A stretch of DNA of 64,000 bases from Ctenosaura bakeri (Eukaryota > Chordata > Lepidosauria > Squamata > Iguanidae). The notes beneath the pieces are model-generated. The model worked only from the letters and a program-made list of their open reading frames with translations, was not told the origin of the DNA and did not search any database. This document shows positions 1 through 10,545 of this stretch, piece after piece. The stretch is from assembly GCA_948474755.1 (NCBI GenBank), contig CAOLHI010004230.1:62001-126000 (forward strand), read 5' to 3'. Positions within the stretch are counted from its first letter, which is position 1. Every line of letters begins with the position of its first letter. Made by a program: the position numbers and the translations under genes.

Positions 1-953
1 GCGCAAAGACGAGTGGGGGGCTTACGCAACCTCTGAAATGCCCCCTTCCTTCCTTCCCCGAGGGAGACCTGGGCGCAGTGGGAGGTCTCCCTGCAGGGAC
101 TCCATTTCAAAGAGTCTCCCCCTCCCCACGTGGTTACAAGGCATCATTTGGACATTTGGGGAGCCAAGGGGTTTTAAGAAATAGAGGCTCCCATCCACCT
201 CCACCCCACAGCTGGCCCAGGGTCTCCCTGTTCTCTTCCCCATCAGACACAGATCTCTCTCTCCAAACTGGATTCTGACAACTGGGGGGGGGGGCTGGGC
301 TGTGTTTTTCTCCCCTCTTCCTGGAAATGTTTTTCAACTGCTTTTCAGCCAGAATCATGGAGCTGGATGGGACCCCAGAGGCCGTCTAGACTAACCCTCC
401 CGCCAGCCCCACGTTTTTAATTTGGCCCTGTGTCCCACCGTATGGCTTTTAATATTCTAACTCCTTGCTCCGCCTCTCCTTGCCAGTTCCGACTAGAGGC
501 CACCGGCTCAACTGACAGGAATGCTGTTAGGTCGGCCCTGGGCGCGTTTCCCACTGACGCCGGGGGTCCGGTCTAGCTTTCTAACTGCGGGACTCGGCCA
601 GAGGGAGGACATCCCACAGCCCTCCCCAGGCCCCCAAACGCTGCTGCTGCAGGAGGAGCCGCCGCCGCCGCCGCCGCCGCCCCCAGGCTGAGCGGGGATG
701 GGAGCTACAGTCCAGCCGGGGAGGGGCCCGTGTCCTCGCTGACCGCTCCCCGCCTCATCTTGCCAGGAGCCGGTTCGGGCCCCAGTACTGGGGAAAAGGG
801 GCGGAGGAGGGCAAAAGCGAAACCGAAGGGCAGGCACGCGCTGGACGCCGTGGGGCCGGCCGGGCCGCGGGAGGGCCCCAAGTCCAGCTTCCAGGGCGCG
901 GCTTCTCCCTCCCCTCCCTCCCCATTCCCGTCCGGAGGGTCCCGATCCCCTAC
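1..953 (-). other. LMNA: LMNA intron 1 (5' part, runs off window)
   Basis: This is intronic sequence of the minus-strand lamin A/C gene. The splice donor reads GTAGGG on the minus strand, directly after the exon sequence ending CCAG at 954. The proximal part (about 600-950) is GC-rich and belongs to the CpG island; it includes a (CCG)n run near 657-681. Positions 352-412 carry a short CR1 3'-end relic in minus orientation. The remaining exons lie outside the window to the left. Confidence 0.85.
352..412 (-). repeat. CR1 LINE 3'-end fragment
   Basis: The segment has the reverse-complement form of a CR1 3' end: an AATCATGGA start, then a GGGACC block and a CCGTCTAGACTAACCC block corresponding to 'GGTTGGACTAGATGGCC...' in sense orientation. 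It is old and short. It lies inside LMNA intron 1. Confidence 0.6.
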
Positions 954-1312
954 CTGGCCTTGAGCTCCTTGAACTCCTCGCGGACTTTGGAGAGCTCGAG
1001 CTGGAGGCGGGCGCGCTCCTTGGCCACCGAGTCGAGGGTCTTGCGGGCGTCGGCCAGCTCGGCCTCGTAGGCGGCCTTGATGCCGGTCACCTCGCGGCTC
1101 ACCTCCTCCTCGGACTCGGTGATGCGGAGCCGGAGCCCGGCGTTCTCCGACTCCAGCGAGCGGACCTTGTCGATGTAGACGGCCAGCCGGTCGTTCAGCT
1201 CCTGCAGCTCCTCCTTCTCCTGCAGCCGCGTGATCCGGGCCGGCGAGAGCGGCGTGGAGGGGCCGGCGCCGCTCCGGGTGCTCCGCTTGGCCTGCCCCGC
1301 GGGGGTCTCCAT
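954..1312 (-). CDS. LMNA: Lamin A/C, coding exon 1 (partial gene)
   Basis: This exon encodes the first 119 residues, plus two bases of the next codon, of A-type lamin, an intermediate filament protein of the nuclear lamina. The short head domain carries T20-P and S23-P sites around the sequence [11 protein letters not shown]; they match the mitotic phosphorylation region next to Ser22 of human lamin A. Coil 1A follows from about residue 30, with the helix-initiation signature [16 protein letters not shown], and heptad repeats run to the exon end at EFKELKAR. The start is the first in-frame ATG before conserved lamin sequence and begins METP as in other A-type lamins. The length and the donor position (CCAG|GTAGGG) match the usual first LMNA exon. 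B-type lamins are less likely because of the METP start and the [17 protein letters not shown] segment. Downstream exons are not in the window. Confidence 0.96.
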
Positions 1313-1620
1313 GCCGGAAGGACGGACGGACGGACGGACAGAGAGAGGGAGAGACTGGGACGCGGCGGGGGACCCTTCGGCTGCGGCGGCTGCCTCGCCT
1401 CTCCTCCTCGTTCCCCTCCGCTTCTCCTCTGGCGGCTTCGGCTTCCCCTGCTTCGCCTTCGCCTTCGCCTCCGCGGCGAGATCTGCAGCGGCGGAGGGAC
1501 GGCCGGACGGTCTGAGTCATTCGCCGGCGGGCCCTCAAATAGCCTCGCGGGACCAGCTGGGCGGGGAGGGCGGGGCCACGGCCGCGTTAGCCCCGCCCCC
1601 GCCGCGCCGCCTCCTGCTGT
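1313..1620 (-). promoter_or_regulatory. LMNA: LMNA 5' UTR and core promoter region
   Basis: Upstream of the ATG on the minus strand are, in order, a perfect AP-1 site TGAGTCA (1513-1519), a TATA-like GGCTATTTGAGG (1532-1543) and several GC boxes (about 1559-1605). Published work on the rat lamin A promoter implicates Sp1/Sp3 and AP-1 sites, which fits this layout. The transcription start is inferred only; it would lie near or just downstream of the AP-1 site if the TATA-like element is used. Confidence 0.6.
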
Positions 1621-3019
1621 CAAAGGAGGCGCGCCCCCTCCTCCCAGCGCGTGCGCAAAATTGACGCCTTCTTCTTCTTCTTTCCAGAATCCATTAATCC
1701 CCCCCCTCAAAAGAAAGATCATTGCAGGGCAGGGCAGCCTGAGGGCCGGAGCCGTGCTGGCCCCGGGCTCCCTTCGCGTGGCCCGGCTGTAACGCCCCGC
1801 GCCCTTCCGCCCCGCGCAGCGACGGCGCGGGGGCTCCGCTCCGCCTGGCACGGGCGCACCCGCCGAGGGAAGCCCGGCCTCGTGGGCTGGGGGGGCCCTC
1901 GACCCCCCTCTCGGGCTGAGAACGCTCGACGCTGACCCGAGGAGGAAGGCCGGCCGGGGCAGCTGGGAAGGGACCAGTGACAGCCCCCGGCCCCCAGAGG
2001 CTCCCGGGCGCAGCCCCCACGTTCCTCCCGGCGCTTGGGGACGCTGGGCAGGGACGAGGGGGCTGGCGGAGGGGCACCGCCAGAGGCACCCGAGGGGCCT
2101 GGAGCAAGACAGGCTCGGCGCTCCCAGGCAGCCGAGAGGACGGAGCGGAGGCTGTCCTACTCGGGACGCGTCGCGAGAAGAGGAGGCGGCGGCGGCGGCT
2201 CGGGAAAGCCCGGGAAAGGGGGGGCGGAGGGCGGAGGCGAAGCGGGCGAGGGTCCGGCGGGGCCTGGCGGAGCTGACCTTGCCAGGCCCGCGCAGGGCAG
2301 GGGGGGCGCCCAGCAATCTGGGTAACGGGCTTCCCACGCTGCGCGCTTCGGCGCCCAAGGTTTGTACGTAGTCTTTTAACGCGCCGTGATATTGCGTGTG
2401 TGTGTGTAATCTTGGAAACTTCATTCATGGTTTAAGGGCTTTTTATATCTTCTATTGATGCTTGTACAGATGTTGTGCCTTGTTTTTAATTCGTAATCCT
2501 TTAAATATGTTTTAGTCGCCTTGTGGCCCTTTCTTGGGAGGAAGGAGGGGTAGGAATGAATACACCCCGCTGGGAGGTGGGCTCCCTCCACACCCAAGCC
2601 GGCTGGTTCCAGAGTTATTCTGGCTTCCACTTTTATCTTTTTAAGTAAATATTTTATTTACTTAAAATAATTAAATGTCATTTCTCTAAAAGAATCATAG
2701 TACCAGGCATTACAAACTGGGAACCCCTGCCATTTCATGCTCTTTTAAAAAATCAACAGACGAGGCTGCAAGCTGGCTCGCCGCTACTGCCGGCGGCCTG
2801 GCGATGCGGGAGGGCGTTCCGGAGCGGCACCGCGCCTCCCGCGCACCCGGCAGCGTCCCTTGGCTGAAGCGGCGCCCTCCCTGGGCCCGGGTGCCATCCT
2901 TCCCCCTCGCTCAGTCTGCTGCTGGGCCGGACCAAAGAGCTCAAGACCGGGCGGCTTCCAAGGAGACCAAACATCCCTCCCCAGCGTCAATTGAAAAGCG
3001 AGGGAAAACCCAGACGGGT
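1621..3019. other. Intergenic, LMNA-proximal upstream sequence
   Basis: GC-rich promoter-flanking DNA extends to about 2330. It is followed by AT-rich sequence (2340-2750) with a short TG run near 2396-2408, then a second GC-rich block (about 2760-2960). No coding or recognisable repeat sequence was seen. Mammalian LMNA has alternative upstream first exons, and none could be identified here by eye. Confidence 0.4.
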
Positions 3020-3230
3020 TTCCCAGCAGCCCAGGAGTGAGTCACGGCCACCACCATGGCAACAGATGTGCACATCTGTACACACACACATCTCCGCAGC
3101 CCTTTGGTGAGCAAGTAATCTAATATCTCGCAGTCATCACGGCAGGAATGAGTCACTGATTGCCAGGGAGTAATTAAAACAAAGTTTCTCTCTGCTTCCC
3201 TTCCCCGGCCCACTCTCCCTCTGCAGCCGG
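3020..3230. promoter_or_regulatory. Candidate enhancer: E-box palindrome with two AP-1-like sites
   Basis: The stretch has no repeat signature and a dense set of motifs. TGAGTCAC occurs at 3038-3045 and again at 3149-3156. A perfect 18-bp palindrome, ACAGATGTGCACATCTGT, lies at 3062-3079 and contains two CAGATG/CATCTG E-boxes. A TAATTAAAACAAAG block lies near 3171-3184. It sits about 1.5 kb upstream of the LMNA promoter. Enhancer function is inference from motif content only. Confidence 0.35.
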
Positions 3231-5530
3231 CCCTTGGCAAGTCCCACAACCTCAACCCACAATTTACACCACATCACACGGAAGCCACCGCAAAGGGGAG
3301 CAAGGGAGGGGGGCTCCCAGGACTGCAGCCTCCCAGCAGGGCAAAATCCAGCTATGACACCCTGGCTGCTCAGACCGAGGGAGACTGGGTCCCTCTGCCT
3401 GGTCAGGGCTTTCTCTTTTGGGAATCCCCGTCAGCCACCTGAGCGCTTTTACCTTTGCAAAGCAGGAACGCTTTTCGTGAGAACTCCAAATTGCACCTGG
3501 CATAACTGCTCCGTGTTAGGAGCTTTAGATAAAGTCAGAGCAGGATTCTTGGAAGAAGCAGAGGTTTCGTATTGTTTGCCAGAGAGCCAAGCGGCCGGCC
3601 GGCCCTTTTGGAAGTCCACCTCCTTCCTCCGCCCCTCCCCTTGCTCTGGGCTGGTCCCAGCCTCCTTGTTCCAGGACCCCAGGAGACGGCGCTTGTCAAT
3701 TCACAGAAGCAGAGTGCAGGTTAAGATCCTCCAACAGCTGCCCAGACTGACAAGCCAGCCTTGGGTGTTGCTGGAAACCTACCTCTGGTTTTGGAAAACA
3801 GGTAGGGGTAGCGTTCTACAAGGAACAATGCAGAGAGTACTTCAGGCCTGTTTAAGAGGCAAATCCCCCTCTCCTGGGCCCTTTCACACTCCACAGTGAT
3901 AGCATGGAGATTCCACTTTAACCACCCATAGCTGCATCCTGGGGAATCCTGGGATCTGTACTTTGGAAAGCACCAGAGTGCTCTGCCTGATGCTCCCTGG
4001 GTTTGTTTTTCTTGGAAAAAATATAGTTGCCAGTCCCTCACATTGGATGGCCTGAGAAGCACTGGTCTAGTATTCCTCCAAAGAATCACAGCACAAAAAG
4101 GGAGAAAAGTCAGCCAGTGGCTGGCAGTCTACCTTCTGCCCTCCTCGGGGGCGGCAGGTGTAATTTTAAGCATGGACCAAGAAGACCCACCTCTGAATCC
4201 CTGCTTGGTCGCCATCTGTGAAGCTCAAGGAGGTTTCTCAGAGGCCAAGAGGACCACAGCTCTTTCTCTGGACCAAAGCTGGGAGGAAAATAAACATAAA
4301 CGTAAAACATTATTTCCCCCTCCCACACACGGTGGACTTAAGTATAAAGAATAAAAGGTGTCCTTGAAATTAATTCCGCCAATATCCTTAACTCCTGTCA
4401 TTCTGCACAAATCCTGCAACTCCCATCATTCCTTGCCCAGCACAGCCCAGAGGGAAGAATGCTGGGCAGTGCAGTCCTGCCACTTCTGCAGGGCTACGCA
4501 ATTCCCAATCCCATTCTACAAGACCGGGGGTTTTGTGGGGTTTGGGAGGCCAGTGCAAACTCCTTCCTTTCCTCCCGCTGACAGGCAGAGACCTTCTCAT
4601 TCAGGCAGGCCTTTGGCTTATCATTTATGTAGCAAAAAAAGAGCTGTCCCCATCTGTTTTAATTTTCCCCCCGTGCTTTAATTGTGTATCATATTGTTAT
4701 AACTTTGGGTTTTTTTAGCTGAACTATCATTGCAGTGTTTTTTAGAGACTTTCCCTATGAATACCTTCTTAAAACCAAACTCTGTTTTTGTAAACGTTTG
4801 TATGCCACCTTGGCTCCTGTGTAACAAGAAAGGTTAGTGAGGAATCCAATAAATAAACTAATACAGAAAATATCCTTATTTTGATCACACACCAGGCTGG
4901 GCAAGACAGCAATCAAAGTGATCCTATTAGTTTTAACTTTTGCAAGTTGCCTTGGGGAAAAGGCACAAGGTAAATGAATCATCATCATCATCATCTGGAG
5001 AAGGCTGTCCCTGGCAAATTGGAACTGTTGTGGGCTACACAAGGAAGTCTGGGGTCAGGCTGGTGTTCCAGGGACATCTTGCTTCCCGTGGCCCCCATGC
5101 ATGAACACAAACACACATACACAAATGATTTTCTTCTGCCCTCCCACTGCTCAAACAGGTTGGGGAGGATCTGAGATCAATAGGGAAAAGCTGTCCAACC
5201 TGCTGGACCGAGGGCAACTCGCAAGTGGCAATCCCTCTTTCGAAATGCCCATAGCTCTCTGGGAAAAGAAAACAGCAGCACCAGCAACCCTGGGCTGCGT
5301 TCACCTCAGGCAGAGGAAACCCACAGGAAAGAGAAACCCTCCGCTCTTCATCTGGGATGGTGGGGAAAGACAGAGACCCATGCTCAGCAGGCCCCAATCC
5401 CAGGAGGGAAGGAACAGCCTTCCCAATGCCCGGATCTTGACAAGTGCACAGCTGTCCGCCTCTCTTGCTGGGCTCATGCCTGTGCCAGGAGCCGGCATGG
5501 GGCTCACACTCGGAGAAAGGAAGATCAACA
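3231..5530. other. Intergenic, mixed unique and repeat relics
   Basis: About 3231-3870 looks unique. Positions 3873-3990 resemble one arm of the palindromic MITE best seen at 8000-8203. Positions 4410-4480 carry an inverted CAACTCCCATCATTCC / GAATGCTGGGCAGTGCAG motif pair typical of another palindromic squamate repeat. Positions 4655-4890 look like a LINE 3' tail (TTGTATGCCACCTTGGCTCC followed by AATAAATAAA). An (ATC)n run is at 4979-4995. No gene was seen. Confidence 0.4.
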
Positions 5531-5905
5531 CATACCCTCCAGCTGTCCAAAGGTGACAGGGACAATCCTGCCTAATCTTCGACCTTCCCACTTTTTCAGC
5601 CGCTTTTAAAAGGTCTGAGTTTCTTTTCCTCCTCTCACTTTCCCCCTTTTGTCCTCCGCTGACTTCAGTTGCTGCAAGCTGAGTGCAAAAGTAGTTTGTC
5701 CTCCATTAACTCAGCAAGTGGGGAAGGAAAGGAGAGGAGAGGGGGAATTGCACCCTTCCCGGTCCGCTCAGGCAAAAGCAAACTGCTGCGGCCTCTCCCA
5801 TCTCGTCCATTCTCCCTCATTCATAATTTCATCCCTCCTGACCACTATGCCCAATGTTGCTTGGCCACACATGTCCTGGTTTTCATCTGTGAAATGTTGC
5901 TGAAA
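5531..5905 (+). repeat. CATACCC-family interspersed repeat, copy a
   Basis: The copy starts CATACCCTCCAGCTGTCC, continues with CCCACTTTTTCAGCCGCTTTTAA and the family core GCAAAAGTAGTTTG near 5686-5699, and ends with TTTTCATCTGTGAAATGTTG. It matches the copies at 10086, 14282, 18765, 20575 and 22742 along most of its length. The family is not one I can name. Confidence 0.75.
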
Positions 5906-6644
5906 GTTCTCCTCCTCCTCATTTACACCCCGCCTTTCTTCTAGATTGGGACACAAGGTGGATAATGACAAATAACATGTTTGGAGCATTCACTGAACGC
6001 TGTCCATGGGGGTTGCAGCAGCATTGAAGCGAAAACCACGGAGAGTCCTTAAAGACTAAAAGGTTTCATTTGACATAAAAGTTTTCACATAGATTGCAGA
6101 CTGCTTTGTCGGCAGTGAATGAACAAAGGCAGGGATTGTTCCTTACAGAGTTAACACCACACCCAACCCAATGCCCCCCTCAAGAGCCTGCTCTGTCTGA
6201 AATGGAAGAGGGAAGACAATGTAGGTAGAGGGTGAGAGACAAAGCCGTGTGCTTTGGGCTGGTGTTGTGTGCCTTCAAGTCACTTCCCACTTACGGGGAG
6301 CCTAAGGAGAAGCTATCGTGGAGTTTTCTTGGCAGAACTGGTTCAGAGGGGTTTTGCCATGCAGTGGGTTTCCCTGGCTGAATGGGGATTTGAACCTTGG
6401 CCTACAGAGTCCTAGCCCAATGCTCAAACAACCATGCTGGCTCCCCTCAGGCATAGGATGGGATATGAGGATTTTAAAGTCTAACTGAATAAATAAAGAG
6501 ACTACCCAGCGGGTGCACATGGCGGAGGTCAGATTGTTATCATAACCTTCTTGGCTCAAGTGGGATGCTTCCGTCAGCTATGCTGCGCCCATTTGTATAC
6601 ATCTGTAGCTTCAAGTTCCAACATTCTCCTCACCAGAATCTGGC

Positions 6645-6675
<31 letters not shown>

Positions 6676-7999
6676 CAGCACTGATTCCACAAGAAGAGCG
6701 TGGGCTTTGCCTGTTCCTGTCAGAAGGAATGCCTCACACAGGACGGAAAACCTGGCCCCAGAAAACAGGTCTGTCTCACCTTCTTGCACGCAGCAGCACA
6801 TCCCTTGAAGTTTTCTCTTTTTTAAAACCTGGACTGGAAGCCTCCTAGGAATCCAAGGCCCCTTCTGGATTCCTTGCAGCTGTTGAGGCCGGGTCCTCTG
6901 GCTTGCAACCCCCAAACCTGGAATCTGGAATAAGCGGGGATTGCTTACATCAAGGGTGGGGAAGTTTAGGCCTCCGACAGCCAGATTCAATTTTTTAAAA
7001 AAGGGTCGGGAGCCACAGCCCACAGGTAGGTGGAGACAAAAGTGAAAGCGATGGAGCAAAAATATGAATCTATTTAAATGGAAAGCTCTGGTTGCCAAGG
7101 TGTTTCCACTCCAGAGGATTACTGCAGTTTCAGACCACTTTAAGTGTCTATATACAGGTCCAGCCACGATCCTATAAAATCCTGGGGCCTGTACTTTGGT
7201 GATGTACTCAGAATTCTTCCTGCAGTACCTCAAGAAACTACAAATCCCAGGCCTCCACGGGACAGCACCACAGCAGATAACAGGGTATGAAATTAGAGTA
7301 ATTGTACAGGGGAGATACATACCCCTGATCTCAGAAAGACAACTCTACCTTTTAAAAAAGAAAGAAAAACTTTTCAGAAAAGCAAAGAAAGCAGAAAATG
7401 ATGGTGCTGTGGCCAAAGGAGCGTGGCCCTCTGGAGAGCCTTAGGTTGCTGGATTGGGGCCCTAGGAAGAAGGGATCCAGCCCCAGGACCTGAGATTCAG
7501 ATACAATGCTGCTCCCAAAGCCAGCAAGAAAGCCAGCTTGGTTGGAGAAATATTGGCCTCCATTTGCAATGTTTTCCTGAGAGGAGAAAACAAGTCTTGA
7601 GTAATCGGTTCGGGCAGGAAACAAGCTGAAGCAATTAAAGCCAATTAAAGAGGCTGAAATGAACCAGAGCCGGGCCTGCAGTGGAAAAGATGAGAAGTCT
7701 CTTGGCAGCCAAACTGCCTGGACTGGGCAGGGTGGGGGTCTGCTCCCAAATTTGAGGAAATGGGGAGCTGCAAGGCCTGAGCCCAGAGGCTGTGAACGTA
7801 CCCCAGTGGCAGCTGGGGGGAGTTATGCCTGTTCCGAGTTTTGGTCTGAACTTCAGGAGTCTATTCAGGCTGTTGAATCTGTCTGTGAGGTAATGTTCAG
7901 CCCCTGGGATGGGTCCTTTAATGTTCAGACTGAAACTCGGAGTGGATTAACCACCCCTGCTGACATGGGAGCCACCGGCTTCTCTGTTTGTGACTTTCC
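5906..7999. other. Intergenic with SINE and MITE relics
   Basis: This stretch holds a LINE tail relic in minus orientation (about 5915-5975), the tRNA-type SINE at 6261-6445 and an AG-rich microsatellite (6647-6674). A MITE-like segment near 7110-7270 includes AATCCTGGGGCC and ACTACAAATCCCAGG. Otherwise it is apparently unique sequence. No gene was seen. Confidence 0.4.
6261..6445 (-). repeat. tRNA-derived SINE (ACA type)
   Basis: Reading the minus strand, the copy has the GAGCCAGCATGGTTGTTTGAGCA head, a degenerate B-box region, the GGAAACCCACTGCATGG block and the conserved tail ending ACTTGAAGGCACACAACACC. It is a non-coding Pol III-type retroposon, not a tRNA gene. Confidence 0.75.
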
Positions 8000-8203
8000 G
8001 GCCATTTCCACACTACACTGTTATAGTGCTATTATTCCACTTTCAACATCCTGGGGAATTCTGGGGTTTGCAGTTTACCAAGAGGCCCAAGAGCTCTCTG
8101 GCTAAGAAGGCTAAAGGCCCCTCCCTAAACTACAAACCCCAGGATTCCAGAGGATGTTGAAGGTGGGACAATAGCACTGTAACAGTATAGTACAGAAATG
8201 GCC
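8000..8203. mobile_element. Palindromic MITE with ~78-bp inverted arms
   Basis: The left arm (8000-8077, starting GGCCATTTCC) and the right arm (8125-8203, ending GAAATGGCC) are inverted copies of each other at roughly 80-85% identity by eye. They share the internal blocks TTCAACATCC and CTGGGGTTTG. The unpaired centre is about 47 bp. There is no coding capacity, so it is a non-autonomous DNA transposon of hAT-like appearance. I could not settle a target-site duplication. Arm-only relatives occur at 3873-3990 and 48240-48312. Confidence 0.7.
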
Positions 8204-8479
8204 TCCCACTCTGAAAGTCTGCAAAGGGGGGAACTGATGGAATGGCCCTCCCCACTGACTTAGGGTTGGAGGAGTGGGGAACCCTCTAAGTCAGAAGAGG
8301 GGGCATTTCCTCCAAGGCAAGAAGAGGCTCTCTGCTACTACTGCTGTATCCCCCTTCTCACACACACGCCCCCAGCGCTTACAAAAAGACCCTGCTCCTG
8401 TGGTCAGACTGTCCCTCATTCCATCCCCCTGCGATGACCCCAAGGGGCACCTAGGAAACCACAATTCCCTTGCAGGAGC

Positions 8480-8593
8480 AGCTCCACTGGCTGACAATCT
8501 GTTTCCAGGCAGAATTCAAAGCGCTGGTAATGACCTACAAAGCCCAATACCGCTCAGGGCCGGGCTATCGGAAGAACCATCACTTCCGGAGAG
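8480..8593 (+). repeat. LINE 3' UTR fragment, interrupted by SINE
   Basis: The segment CTCCACTGGCTGACAATCTG, then AATTCAAAGCGCTGGTAATG and ACCTACAAAGCCC, is typical of a common reptile LINE 3' region (L2/CR1 clade, by recollection). It appears to continue at 8817-8960 after a 5S-type SINE insertion. Confidence 0.5.
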
Positions 8594-8816
8594 GCACCAG
8601 ATATCCCACCTGATCTCAGAGGCTAAGCAGGGTCAGCCCTGGTTGGCTTTCAGATGGAAGACTGCCAAGGAATCCAAGGTGCTATTGGCTCTATATTTCA
8701 GAGGAAGGAACAGGTAAAACCACCTCTCAGGACTTCTCGCCTAGGAAAACCCGTGAAATTCACAGAGTCACCATAAGTCAACAGGCAGCTTGAAGATGCA
8801 CACACACACACACACA
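8594..8816 (+). repeat. 5S rRNA-derived SINE (SINE3, 5S-Sauria type)
   Basis: The head resembles 5S rRNA: a TGATCTCAGAGGCTAAGCAG stretch with the 5S A-box region GGCTAAGCAGGGTC at 8621-8634, then AGATGGAAGACTGCC and AAGGTGCT. It is followed by a SINE body and the tail CACCATAAGTCAACAGGCAG, ending in a (CA)n run at 8798-8816. Sequence divergence and the SINE tail rule out a functional 5S gene. Confidence 0.8.
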
Positions 8817-8960
8817 CTATTTTTAATCTGCTTTGAAGTAAGATTTTAACTGGATTTAATCCTGTTGTTATTTAATACTGTTTTAACCTTAATTTTGTAA
8901 GCTTCTAACTGTATGCAGTTTATTGTATCCTCTGCCAGCCTGGGAGAAAGGCAGGAATTT
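8817..8960 (+). repeat. LINE 3' tail
   Basis: The AT-rich tail has TTTTAACTGGATTTAATCCTG and a degenerate 'CTGGGAGAAAGGCAGGAATTTG' end. It resembles the segment at 18300-18470, and together they mark a LINE 3' end family. Confidence 0.5.
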
Positions 8961-10085
8961 GAACTTGGTTACCATCTTTCAAAAAGTTCCTCTGATCTGT
9001 TTAGAAAGCAAATTGTTGCTACTGTTTGGGAAAACATTTAGGAAAAGTTCCCATTATAGTATTTAAAAAGTAATTTCTTCTTGTTGCTTGTTATGATGTT
9101 TCAAAAAGCCTATTGCTTTTTTCATTCCTAAAACAGACTAACCAACCAGCACCTTGGTATTCACTGATTGCCTTAAAGTGCCCTTTAAAGTAACTTGACA
9201 AAGTAACTGGGAAACTATTTCTTGCACCAACAAAGTGACTTCATTGCTAGCTGTTCTGTGACTTTCAAAACAGAAGAAGGTTGGCGAACCTGCTACCAAA
9301 GACAATGCAACATTTCTCTTCCCTTTCGTTTTAATTATAACTGTTAACAACTGTAAGTCACCTGAAGTCCCAGGTTGAGAAAAAGAGGGCTATTATTCAT
9401 AAGAAACAGTGTGGTGTAGTGGTCTGAGCATACAATTACAAGTCTGGAGACCAGGGTTCGAATCCCTGCTTTGCCACAGAAACCCACTGCATGACCCTGG
9501 ACAAGTCTCACTCTCTCAACCTCAGAGGAAAGCAAAAGCAAACCTATTCTACAGAAATCTTGCCAAGAAAACCCCATAATAGGTTTGCCTTAGGCTTGCC
9601 GTATGTCAGAAACAACTTGAGGGCGACACAGCAACAAGTGACAATAATTTCATTTTTTAAAAAAATAAATAATAACTATGCTCCCATGATCCCTGTTTTC
9701 TGGAACAGTTATCAGCTTGAGGCAAAACCCTGTCTCTCTTTGTGCCTTTGTAGAGTTAATTCCTCAAGCAGGGCTTGGAAAAGTTCCCTTTTCGGACCAC
9801 TGTTCCCTTGAATCCCCCCATCCAGCATGGCCGTGGTTGGAATTCTGGAAGCTCCAAGCCAAAATCATGGTAAATTGAACTCTCCTCCCCCTAACTCTGG
9901 TTTCTGGAAGGCACAGTCAGCGCTCAATCCATGTGCCTAGATGTGAGGACACCATGAGGCACACGGAGGGCTGTTTCACTCTCGGCAGCTGTTGCAGCAC
10001 ATGTTTAGCTGCTGATCGTTGGAAGCATGACATTTTGCGGGCTCTTAGAACCAGCGCAGAGGAGGAGGAGGAGGAGATGTTACAG
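8961..10085. other. Intergenic, AT-rich, one SINE
   Basis: Apart from the SINE at 9402-9645 this is AT-rich sequence without recognised genes. Positions 9800-9860 show a short CATGGCC / GAATTCTGGAAGCTCC motif of the palindromic repeat class. A (GGA)n run is at 10057-10075. Confidence 0.35.
9402..9645 (+). repeat. tRNA-derived SINE (ACA type), near full length
   Basis: This is a clear copy. It has an A-box-like GTGTGGTGTAGTGGTCTGAG, a B-box GGTTCGAATCC near 9453-9463, the body AACCCACTGCATGACC, a CTCAACCTCAGAGG block and a tail GTATGTCAGAAACAACTTGA followed by an ACA-rich end. It is a good reference for the family in this window. Confidence 0.85.
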
Positions 10086-10545
10086 CAACCAACACTTCAC
10101 AGATGAAAACTGGGACAAGGGTGGCCAGGAAACATCAAAGTGGGGCAAGATGGCCAAAGTTATGAATTAGGAAGAACAGACAAGCCAGGAGAGACTGCAG
10201 CAGCTTGCTTTGGCCTGAACTGAAGGCCGAACCTCTGCCCTTCTTCTCCTCTCCTTTTTGCTGGGTTAAGTTCTGGTTAGGAGTCAGATGGCAGACCGCA
10301 GACAAATCACCCACAATTGCCCTTTCGGAGAAGGGCAGGATTCTGACCCCTCCTCTGCTCTCCTCCCCCCTCTTGAATTAATTAAGAGCAAACTACTTTT
10401 GCACCTGGAACTCCATTTGCAGGGACTGAAGGAAACTGAGGACAAAAGGGGGAAAGTGGGAGGAGGAGAGAAAAACTGGGAGTTTTAAAAAGTAGCTGAG
10501 AAAGCAGGAAGGTAGAGAATTAACTGGGACTGACTGCTGCAACAA
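10086..10545 (-). repeat. CATACCC-family interspersed repeat, copy b
   Basis: It matches copy a in reverse: CACTTCACAGATGAAAACTG at the left, the core CAAACTACTTTTGC near 10390-10403 and CTTTTTAAAACTCC-type sequence near the right end. It is the longest copy (about 460 bp), with an insertion-like segment around 10240-10330. Confidence 0.7.

Larger units (their letters stand above)
720..2330. other. CpG island over LMNA exon 1 and promoter
   Basis: CpG density is high and continuous from about 720 to about 2330. It covers the first part of intron 1, coding exon 1, the 5' UTR and roughly 1 kb upstream. It drops abruptly into AT-rich sequence at about 2340. Boundaries are by eye. Confidence 0.75.

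Noticed and set aside
705..1538. A 277-codon minus-strand frame across LMNA exon 1
   Set aside because: It is a different frame from the lamin sequence, runs past the splice donor, and is Arg-rich low complexity.
3234..3899. A 221-codon plus-strand open frame upstream of LMNA
   Set aside because: The translation resembles no family I recognise and ends within MITE-like sequence; no CpG island or splice support.
8594..8816. Possible 5S rRNA gene
   Set aside because: It is diverged from 5S and fused to a SINE body and (CA)n tail; other copies are at 19793 and 43399.
9402..9645. Possible tRNA gene (B-box GGTTCGAATCC)
   Set aside because: No tRNA cloverleaf was evident by eye, and the same sequence with a SINE body and tail recurs six more times in the window.
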